A stretch of 64,000 nt of DNA from Halichondria panicea (Eukaryota; Porifera; Demospongiae; Suberitida; Halichondriidae). The stretch is from contig NC_087383.1 of assembly GCF_963675165.1 (NCBI RefSeq), positions 3,378,979-3,442,978 on the forward strand, read 5' to 3'. Of the stretch, positions 56,701 through 64,000 are shown in pieces. Each line of letters starts with the position of its first letter. The first letter of the stretch is position 1. The translations under genes were made by a program, and so were the position numbers. The notes under the pieces were generated by a model that was not told the origin of the DNA, ran no database searches, and was given only the letters and a program-made list of their open reading frames with translations.

Positions 56701-56976
56701 AGGCCACTCCAAGTGACACTCTGGTTTCTGGTCCTGAAGTTTTTCTAATTGCATGCAGGAGGGCGGCTTTTCTCATTATGTCATTATCAATTTCACCTTA
56801 TGAACTCATTATTTTGCAAATGAATATCATTATCACACTATTTTGTACCACATGGACCATTATGCGCATGCGTAGTATAAATAATGGGATAGAAATCCAA
56901 TAATGAGATAGAAATCCAAGAATAAAATCTGATGCGGGCGGTGGACCAGAAACCAGAGTATCACTTGGAGTGGCCT
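56701..56976. mobile_element. MITE family E copy just upstream of the receptor gene
   Basis: The same 34-base inverted ends (AGGCCACTCCAAGTGACACT and complement) as the copy at 41749-41979, lengthened by a short internal tandem duplication (ATAGAAATCCAA). It starts 53 bases from the receptor start codon, so it occupies the promoter region. Confidence 0.85.
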
Positions 56977-57079
56977 AAAGTTCATTCCATATCAGTACTA
57001 ACCGTTATAAAAGCGAAAACTCGGCCTGGGATCCGGCCCCTCGGCCTCCCTAAGAAGGGTCTGAGCACTCTTGTCTTGA
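56977..57079. repeat. Terminal fragment of the 61141 element
   Basis: AACCGTTATAAAAGCGAAAACTCGGCC, split here as AACCGTTATAAAAGCG and AAAACTCGGCCTGGGATC, matches the inverted ends of the element at 61141-62634. It sits as a solo fragment beside the retroelement remnant. Confidence 0.55.
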
Positions 57080-57571
57080 GGTCATTTCCACAGAACAGCC
57101 AACACAGAAGACCAATCAAGACTAGACATCGCAGTATGCGGCTTCTGGGGAGGCAGATTCGAAAAGGCATTCCTTGATGTAAGGGTATTTAACCCAAGCG
57201 CCCAATCGAATCAACAAACCTCTCTAGCATCTACATACAGAAGACATGAGCTGGAAAAGAAACGCCACTATGAACAGCGTATTCGGGAAGTGGAACACTC
57301 AACTTTCACACCACTAGTCTTCTCATCTACTGGAGGCATGGGAAGAGCTGCAACAACTTTCTACAAGAGACTTTCGTCGATGCTCAGTGAGAAGAGAGAT
57401 GTACCCTACAATACAATGATAGGATGGATACGATGCCAGTTGAGTTTCGCTCTACTGAGGGCATCCATTATGGCAATTAGGGGTGCCAGGTCATCAAGAA
57501 ACAGACCAGCTAAGGATGTACTTCTTGAGCCAATCGAGGTCCAAGTTGTGGAGGGACACCTAGAACATTAA
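57080..57571 (+). pseudogene. C-terminal remnant of a retroelement-type ORF
   Basis: An open frame of 163 codons with no start: ARLDIAVCGFWGGRFEKAFL-type sequence, DVRVFNP, YRRHELEKKRHYEQRIREVE, FTPLVFSSTGGMGRAATTFY, MIGWIRCQLSFALLRASI. I associate this conserved block with the region after the reverse transcriptase of invertebrate retroelements, from memory of the pattern only. The frame is closed upstream by TGA at 57077-57079, so the 5' part is lost. Confidence 0.55.
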
Positions 57572-58714
57572 CTTATTTTTTAACCTCTTTTTTACTTTCA
57601 CTTGTTTTTGTATAATTAACCTCCTTACGCCCCCGCGTATTTGTTAATTGTACAAAGCCGTCAAGCGCAGGCATCTCTCTCTCTCTGAAGAAGGTGCTTT
57701 CAATCTATTTTACATGTATATGTCTTTTGCCTGTGGTGCTCTGTGCCCAAGGACCCCTGCTTGGCTTGCTTATGCTGAAGCGTTTACCATGCGTAATGCA
57801 TGCGTTAATGATTATCCAAATGCGTTGAGCAACGTGCAGTTCTTTATTGCCTCCTATAATATCACCTGACTAGAATAAGTCAATCTGATTGAGCGGCTGA
57901 AATTCCAGCTGTTTCTTAGAAAAGAGTCAACACTACAGTACTACTAGCTTCTATACGTATATACTCAGTAAGCCACTACTATACTAGCCAGTCTAGCCAC
58001 CATGTGGATCACGTGCTTAGAAGTGTAAAGGTAAACTATTATTATTCATGCTTAGTGCTTCTACTTTTTACCAAAATTTGGTAAAAATTGCCTGCCTATT
58101 AGGCTGGCATAATGCTCCACTGCACCTATTAGTCTCAAAATTATGCTAGCATAATTGGGCAAGGCCTACTGTTGTTACAGCCAGCCCCGAATGCTTTCTA
58201 TTTGAACGCTAAGTTAATCGGGGCTGGTGCGAGACTAACTGTTGAAGGGGCTGGAGTCGAGGCTATGGAAACAGATGCCTATATCTGATGGATGGATTAT
58301 TAATCTTCAACGATATAAGCAACTGCATGTTATTTAAATGGCCTGTAGCCAAACAGTGGGAGCAAACCTCAAAGCCTAATATATACAAAATAGTATATAC
58401 ATATGGAAGGTGCTAGTAGTACTGTAGTGTTGACTCTTTTCTAAGATTTCTTTCACCAATAATAGTTCTTTAGAAGATTATATAGAAGCGTCTGTGATGT
58501 TGCATTTTAATTATCGTTGATGATTTTTGAGACTAATGGGCAATAATTTGGTAAGAATTGAAGACTATAATAGCATGAGACTTGGGAGACTAAGCAACAT
58601 TTTGAGCATAATTGGGGCAAGGTCTATTCAACAGTGAACAGGTATGATTTTCTCAAGGGTCTGTTTGTCTGGGTATGATTTTCTGGAGGGTATGTTTTTG
58701 TGGGGGCCCGGTCT
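57572..58714. other. Non-genic spacer
   Basis: No supportable gene; the small open frames lack motifs. A weak inverted repeat of AGCCCCGA/CGGGGCTGG type occurs near 58180-58250, and GGCCTGTAGCCAAACAGTGG-GAGCAA (58339) also occurs at 36868, so at least one dispersed repeat passes through here. Confidence 0.5.
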
Positions 58715-59122
58715 ACAGGGTTTTGCAGAATCTTTGAAATATCCACAAAAAAGCGGCACAGCGTTGAGCGTTCCTTATAAGGTTATCTGTGCATGGTCAA
58801 CCATAAAGTTGTAGATCTAACTCTAGTAAAGTCAGCATGTCAACAATGCACTATTCTACAAACAGTTGATGGATCAACTTGAAGATTCTCAGCAAAACTT
58901 TGATAAGACAGTCCAAGCAGCGCTGTCTGATGCACTATTCTCCATCTTATATCCCAAATAATGCCTTGGTCAGCTTTTTTCACAAGAAAAAGCCATTTTG
59001 TTTTTGAATTTTGCCTAAAGCAGACTTGCCATTTCACCACAATGTGTTTATGACACCACAATGTGTAAAGATTAGATGTCCATATAAGGAACGTCTACAC
59101 CCTCAATTTCAAAGATTCTGCA
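58715..59122 (-). mobile_element. Remnant of a Tc1/IS630-type transposon with transposase HTH fragment
   Basis: Minus-strand codons from about 58970 to 58840 read DIRWRIVHQTALLGLSYQSF then AENLQVDPSTVCRIVHC: the helix-turn-helix of Tc1/IS630-like transposases (RWRIV..R..LG.SY..IA..L.V..STV.RIV). Inverted sequences GCAGAATCTTTGAAAT (58724) and ATTTCAAAGATTCTGCAG (about 59105) flank it. The DDE catalytic domain is missing. A related end, CAGGGTTTTCAGAATCTTTG, is at about 21728. Confidence 0.65.
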
Positions 59123-59481
59123 GTGTCCTTTTTGCAGTGTCAGCATATTTAAGATTGGGTATTATTGTCATAACATTCCATAGTAGATCTACTAATATAC
59201 TGTGCATGCTCGCTGTGCATGTGACTGAGAAACTAGTTTTCAACATTGATCTGAAACAAGTTTGCAAATAACAGTGGCCTTATTCAGAAGAATTGAACAC
59301 ACTATGGCCAGTGAGAGTAGAAGTCAGGGAGGCATATTACTGCAAACTTTTGGATCCCTGAAAGTAAGGTGTTGATTAGAAGCCATGCGCGTTTGCCTCA
59401 TGTTCAGTGTACTGCATGTAGTTGATGTATAAAGTACAGCTTATTTTCGTGAGACAATAATTTATATAGGGTGCTATATAG
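59123..59481. other. Non-genic spacer
   Basis: I see no gene, RNA or structured repeat in this AT-rich stretch. Confidence 0.5.
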
Positions 59482-59774
59482 ACTCGCAAGCCGTCACGTG
59501 CACTGTTGCATGGCGAGCAGTAAACTGGTCAAACTCGGTGTAGAGACTCGTGCAACGTTTGCCACGATATTTGTGGCAACTCATGCAAGTGGCTAGACCG
59601 CATGCGGTTACCACAAGATCGTTGATAGTGACGTAGCACTAGCTAAATCTAAGTATCACGTGCAGTAGACTGATGTCACAAAAACCACAGCCACTTAGAA
59701 TCTTATCTGATATGCTGACTGTGCAACACGAGTGTCTACACGGAGTTTGACCAGTCTAGTGACGGCTTGCGAGT
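59482..59774. mobile_element. 293-bp MITE family F
   Basis: Inverted ends ACTCGCAAGCCGTCAC, then inner matching blocks ACTGGTCAAACTC and GTGTAGAGACTCGTG with their complements at the right side. GTGCTATAT occurs on both flanks, close to but not exactly at the ends. No coding sequence. Confidence 0.75.
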
Positions 59775-61140
59775 TTAGTGCTATATGAGCGAAATATTGA
59801 AACTTCGTATGCGGTGCTGTGATTACAAAACTACGGTATCATAGTCCTGGGTGTGGCCCGACCTTCCGTTAGGATGGGAGGTCGGGTTGCAAGCTTATCT
59901 TGGATTTGTTTCGCTTTTTACCGTCACTATAGTGGCGCCCTATCAGATTGCAGCAGTTTTCACGTGGTTGGTTACGTTTGCGTCTAGTTGATGCAGTATC
60001 ATTATAAGATCAGGCTGGCTGGTTGATTGTCGGGCTTATGCTGATGTGAAATAGCTTTTCAACCAATTTAAACTATATCACTTAGATTTTGAGATGTTAT
60101 TGTTTTCAGTGTAATTCTATTTTAGAGTGTTTAATAAGTATTCTATGCCTGCATTCAGGATAGGATCACTGCCAACATCTGAGCCTGGTTCTTACAACAA
60201 ATCTAATCTCTACTTGTAAAACTCTAGCTACTAAGCCAGCAACAAATTCACTAAGTTTTATGCTCTAAAGTTGTCTCTTTATGGCGCTTATACTTGCCAC
60301 CAGCTGAATGTCGTCATTGGAATGCATTTTTTAACGACTTCTTTGTCTTTCTTGCCTTCAATCAAGAAATAGCAGCCACGTGTGAGCTTAACCGAGTGTC
60401 GTACCTCCTCTGAAGGGGTGCCATGCCAAAAGAATGAATCATATAGGCTCAAAAGCAACCTACATTGCAACATTCAGTGGCATAGGAGCAGGGGGGGCAG
60501 CCCAGGCAAATGCCTGACCAATATTTCTAGCTTGTCTTTATAGATGTAGTCTACCAGGGGTCTCTTGTCTACGTTTAGCTAAATTCTATGATTCTGCTTT
60601 AGTAGCTGCTACAAAAACTGGCACTATTTAGAATCTGATGACATCACAATCTATGATTGAGTTCAAAGCTCATAATAATAACAAGGGCGTCTTCGCCCCC
60701 CCCCCCCCCTTTTTTGCCTGACCAATGCAAAATTGCTTCCTACGCCTCTGACATTGCTATAACAAGGCTCTTTTTGAGCTATGCAATGCAACAGACTTGT
60801 AATTATAGGCACAGATATAATTGTGATCTTACCAGGAGTTCCTAAAAAGATTGACAATGCATATCACAGGCAAACACACAAGCCAACTGTGACCTAATCC
60901 TAGCTTGGGAACATAACATAACCAACAGCCCTATACATATAGGAACAAAATGCTCTTACACAAGTAAAACAGTACATTTATAAAGCAATAAAAGCGTGTG
61001 TGTGTGTGCGTGTATGTGTGTGCACCAGTGTGTAACTTTACACAATGCTAACAATAATTATGTCCTTAAGGCTTTATATTTATCAATATTCATTGTTATC
61101 CCAGTAGTATAATTATTATGCCTATGCTTGTGTGAAATTA
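59775..61140. other. Non-genic spacer with short simple repeats
   Basis: Contains a small palindrome at 59854-59890 (CCCGACCTTCC.....GGGAGGTCGGG), a run of about 14 C bases at 60697-60712 and a GT repeat at 60993-61022. No coding potential is supported. Confidence 0.5.
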
Positions 61141-62634
61141 GCCTCGATCCCAGGCCGAGTTTCGCTTTTATAACGGTTAGGCCAACAACTAGGCCTGGTA
61201 CTCAAGTCTATTTGCGTTGAGTTCGACCCCAGAAGTTATGTGGTCAATTATGGCTTCATTTATGCTTTATGTGGTGGACAAGTATGCCTGGGACTTCTAC
61301 ATGGAAAATACTAACTTTTAGCTGGTTGGAGCGGGCCAGCTCTACAGCATATAGATAGAAGCGCTTTTTAACATAATTAAGGAATTCAATGGTATATGAA
61401 ACTTTGAATTTCAATAAAGTATGACAAAGTTATGACAACTTTATGAAGGTCAAACTCAACACAAATAGACTTCAGTTGTCTGCGCATGCGTCACATTTTC
61501 ATTGTACTTGTGGTCGGCAAAAATATTTCATTAACCAATAATTGCATAGAAAATTCACAGAGTGAGTATACAAAAGATGCCATAGGGAGCTGCTTCACAA
61601 GAGGAGTTGCCGGTTGTGCTGCAGCATGATTATAGTGACCCAGGGCAACTTCAGGGTGATTGAATGCCTCTGGTTTAGCAGGCTGCCGGACCTCTCTGAT
61701 TCTAGGCTTCTATTCGTAACTCAGATAAATCTTGTTTGAGAAACGCAGATTCTCTTGGTGCTTCTGAGCTACCAGAAACAACGCTCAAATGAGAAGATCA
61801 TACTTCAGTCCTGTGAGTATAGGACAAGATTAAAAAGAAACCAAAGACAATAAGAGGGTTTAAACCCTTACCTCACACTGTCCAGTCTCGTCCGTTAGTA
61901 TAGCCAAGAAGAGCACTGTTGGGATAGCTGGATATTAGCCATTGCTCCTGTGCAGAGAAGTACAATACGTGTACATATTAAATTTCTCGTATTAAACAGG
62001 TTATAGTGTCATTGTCGGTCCCTCTGTTCAAGCTGATAATGGCAGCACCAAGTCCTCTAGCTCACACTCTTCACTTGATCCACCTTAAATATATCAATGG
62101 ACTTGGTGGATCTAGATTTTGCCAAACAAAAATGACTTGATATAGAACCACACAAAAATATCTGACCTTGACAAACTTAACCTTTAGCTTGTCTTCACTT
62201 GTTCTTCTGTCTTCAAAATAATGTTTTCTAAGCTTCAGGGAAGATAAAAGCTTCAGCTAAGAGCCATTCCAATAATGATAAACGGGATACTGACTGCTAG
62301 TACACGATAGTACACGAATATAAATGTCACAAAAGTGACCGAGAATATACTAATAGCCAGAATCTGGCTAACGACTGACGCATGCGCAGACAATTAGTAC
62401 CAGACCTGTTGTTCACCTAACCCTTATAAAAGCGAAAACTTGGCCTGGCAGGGTGGGGGAAAGGGGGGATACCCCCCCCTAGCTCCAATTTTCCCCCCTT
62501 TCAATTATGACTGAGTGTCTTTAGCTGGGTATTGAAATAACAGTTGACCTTTTTTTAGCAACATTTTCTGGTTACTTTTCTCATTTCCCCCTCTACTTCA
62601 AAATCCTGTATGACACCCTGCCTGGGATCGAGGC
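61141..62634. mobile_element. ~1.5-kb element with 40-bp inverted ends, non-autonomous
   Basis: Left end GCCTCGATCCCAGGCCGAGT-TTCGCTTTTATAACGGTTAGG; right end CCTAACCCTTATAAAAGCGA-AAACTTGGCCTGG, interrupted by a nested MITE and completed by GATCGAGGC at 62626-62634. The interior has no long open frame. Partial copies occur at 56985-57030. Confidence 0.75.
62449..62620. mobile_element. MITE family A copy nested in the 61141 element's right end
   Basis: Bounded by CAGGGTG and CACCCTG with a 5-base direct duplication, CCTGG, at 62444-62448 and 62621-62625. Removing it restores the host's GGCCTGGGATCGAGGC end, which fixes the insertion boundaries exactly. Confidence 0.85.
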
Positions 62635-62653
62635 TAGTGTGAAGTTAATTTCT

Positions 62654-62834
62654 GCTTGCTTCCAAGGTTACAGGCTAGAGGTTGTTGGTTACATAATAAT
62701 AATGTTCTGACCTTTTTAGGGGAAAGCAAAGCAAGCTTCCTACACTTGGCTTTGCTTTCACTTTGCTTCCCCTAAAAAGGTCAGAACATTATTATGTAAC
62801 CAACAACCTCTAGCCTGTAACCTCGGAAGCAAGC
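62654..62834. repeat. 181-bp snapback palindrome
   Basis: The left arm (GCTTGCTTCC, GGTTACAGGCTAGAGG, TTGTTGGTTACATAATAAT, GTTCTGACCTTTTTAGGGG) and right arm are inverted copies of about 75 bases, differing by one AAT unit and a few bases, around a spacer of about 30 bases. GTGTGAAGTT and AACTTCACAC lie outside both arms and extend the symmetry. Confidence 0.9.
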
Positions 62835-62883
62835 ATAAACTTCACACAAGAATAGGCATAATAATTAACTACTGCATGGGATA

Positions 62884-62935
62884 ACGAGTGTTGCAAGCAT
62901 GCGCTTGCTAATGCCTCTCGCCATGTTATGCTTTC
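62884..62935 (+). repeat. Dispersed repeat related to the NLR intron repeat
   Basis: AACGAGTGTTGCAAGCATGC-GCTTGCTAATGCCTCTCGCC is a single copy of the unit tandemly duplicated at 36656-36750. Confidence 0.75.
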
Positions 62936-63148
62936 GCTTCTATGTCTATGAACTTTGACCTTATAATTAATTTTTGTGTGTGATGTGGGGGCGGCTCCAG
63001 AGGAAACTTTAAAATCTCTAGTGCATGCATTTAGATCTATGCTGCATTGCAGGGTATTAAAATTAATGTGCTCCTCCCAACATGTTGTAAGACTAAAGAG
63101 TAATTGAAATTAATTGTTTTATTGCACAAAAAACAATAGTCAAAGTTT

Positions 63149-63505
63149 ATGAAAGAACATTCTGCCATCTGTGTTCGCCTCTTCACTGTATATGAGCAGT
63201 CTGATTTGTCCTATAGTCTCGGTCCCAAGGACGATGCTAGATCTGTCCCAATAGCTCCAGTAGAACTCCAATCAAAATTTGAAGATAAATATATGTGCTG
63301 TAGCGCGCACAAGCCACACAGTATTAAATATTCGGTGCTTTATAGATTCACGATCATTCCGATTCACCTTATTAATAATGTGACGGTAAAAGGTTATCAG
63401 ATCTGTTATGCGAAGAAGCTCAACGCACGGAGTGAATTCTCTATGAGCATCTTGTTGAATAATGGGAACGTAAATGTACCAAAGAAAAGTGGCACAAAAC
63501 AATAA
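63149..63505 (+). CDS. Unrecognised 118-codon open frame
   Basis: An ATG-started frame with ordinary composition, no signal peptide, one moderately hydrophobic segment (YRFTIIPIHLINNVTVKG) and a Lys-rich end. No domain is recognised, no introns or neighbours support it, and a long open frame of this size can occur by chance. Could be a lone exon of a transposon or a small gene. Confidence 0.2.
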   Translation: MKEHSAICVRLFTVYEQSDLSYSLGPKDDARSVPIAPVELQSKFEDKYMCCSAHKPHSIKYSVLYRFTIIPIHLINNVTVKGYQICYAKKLNARSEFSMSILLNNGNVNVPKKSGTKQ

Positions 63506-63825
63506 ACAAATTACGATTTTGCTGACTGCTGACGTACATGCATGTACCGTAGTACAATTAATTACCCAGATTCAATCTGTGTAGCGACCTAAATGTATAA
63601 CTATATAGCATTACATTGGAGAAAAATCTGCCTGGGGACGTTGTGCATGTACATGTGTGTTTATTGGTAAACTTAATTGTTCTCTCCAACTATAGCATTT
63701 CAAACACTTGGCAAACTGTCCATATAATTAAATCCTGCCACAGTATAGTCATGCAGACTAGGTGCTTGTGATACTGAACTAGTAGTATATACCCATGCAG
63801 TCTCATTTTAAACCTATATATTATA

Positions 63826-64000
63826 ATGAAAGCACCGCGGCTGCTGATGCCTCGGTGCAGATATGCCAAAGCTACATAACATAAAGCTATAGCTTTTATA
63901 CACATGACATGTTGAACAATTGTAGTCGGGCGCCGCCGCCCTCTACCGTTGCCCGGAAGGAGGTCGGGAATCAAGCCTATCCACAGTTTTGTTCTGTTGT
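63826..64000 (+). mobile_element. MITE family D copy running off the window end
   Basis: ATGAAAGCACCGCGGCTGCT-GATGCCTCGGTGCAG followed by GCCAAAGCTACATAACATAA is the family D left end, closest to the copy at 36938. Only the first part is present. A TCGGGCGCCGCCGCC block near 63927 departs from the other copies. Confidence 0.7.

Noticed and set aside
57648-57869. 73-codon open frame
   Set aside because: No motif, unusual composition and transposon-rich surroundings.
1-64000. tRNA, rRNA or other structured RNA genes
   Set aside because: No cloverleaf, A/B box pair or rRNA-like stretch was recognised by eye; a covariance-model scan would be needed to exclude them.

Overview
The window is a gene-sparse, intron-rich, repeat-rich stretch of an animal nuclear genome. 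It has GT-AG introns, a 35-exon IQGAP gene, a DEATH-NACHT-LRR receptor, a very large cadherin, a beta-helix/multi-membrane-pass receptor and many short inverted-repeat transposons. Together these fit an early-branching invertebrate. A sponge is my best guess, since large NACHT-LRR sets with death-fold N-termini are known there, but this is inference; no ribosomal or mitochondrial marker is present.

Layout. (1) 1-11537 (+): the 3' part of a giant cadherin. It is one uninterrupted exon of more than 11.5 kb, with about 27 cadherin repeats, two laminin-G-like modules, a basic cleavage-type site, one membrane helix and almost no cytoplasmic tail. (2) 13590-32573 (+): a complete IQGAP scaffold gene. 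I resolved 35 exons that join to exactly 1681 codons: CH domain, IQGAP-specific repeats, WW, four IQ motifs, GAP-related domain and RasGAP_C. Its introns carry several small transposons, and intron 12 hosts a small secreted JAB/MPN-like gene or pseudogene with a one-base frameshift beside the metal-binding HTHP motif. (3) 33927-38476 (-): a three-exon DEATH-NACHT-LRR innate immune receptor of about 1016 residues. (4) 38477-44960: transposon graveyard, with a 751-bp element flanked by a 9-bp duplication, a decayed copy of the NLR 5' exons, a decayed copy of IQGAP exon 32, and several MITE families. (5) 44965-52149 (+): an intronless, multiply broken relic of a giant SecA-ATPase-like protein followed by an all-helical hydrophobic region and an OTU-protease-like region. 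That mosaic recalls bacterial symbiont effector or polymorphic-toxin proteins and suggests horizontal origin. (6) 53198-56647 (-): an intact single-exon receptor-like gene with signal peptide, beta-helix ectodomain, Cys-rich linker, about nine membrane helices and an acidic tail with trafficking-type motifs. A fragment of a paralogue's tail lies just downstream of it. (7) 56700-64000: transposon remnants only, including a retroelement ORF tail, a Tc1/IS630-type transposase HTH fragment, nested MITEs and a 181-bp snapback palindrome.

The genes do not form a pathway. Three intact ones relate to the cell surface and defence (cadherin adhesion, beta-helix receptor, NLR) and one to the cytoskeleton (IQGAP). 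The most unusual content is the SecA/OTU-like relic, the intronic JAB-like gene, and the record of segmental copying of NLR, IQGAP and receptor pieces into the repeat-rich interval.
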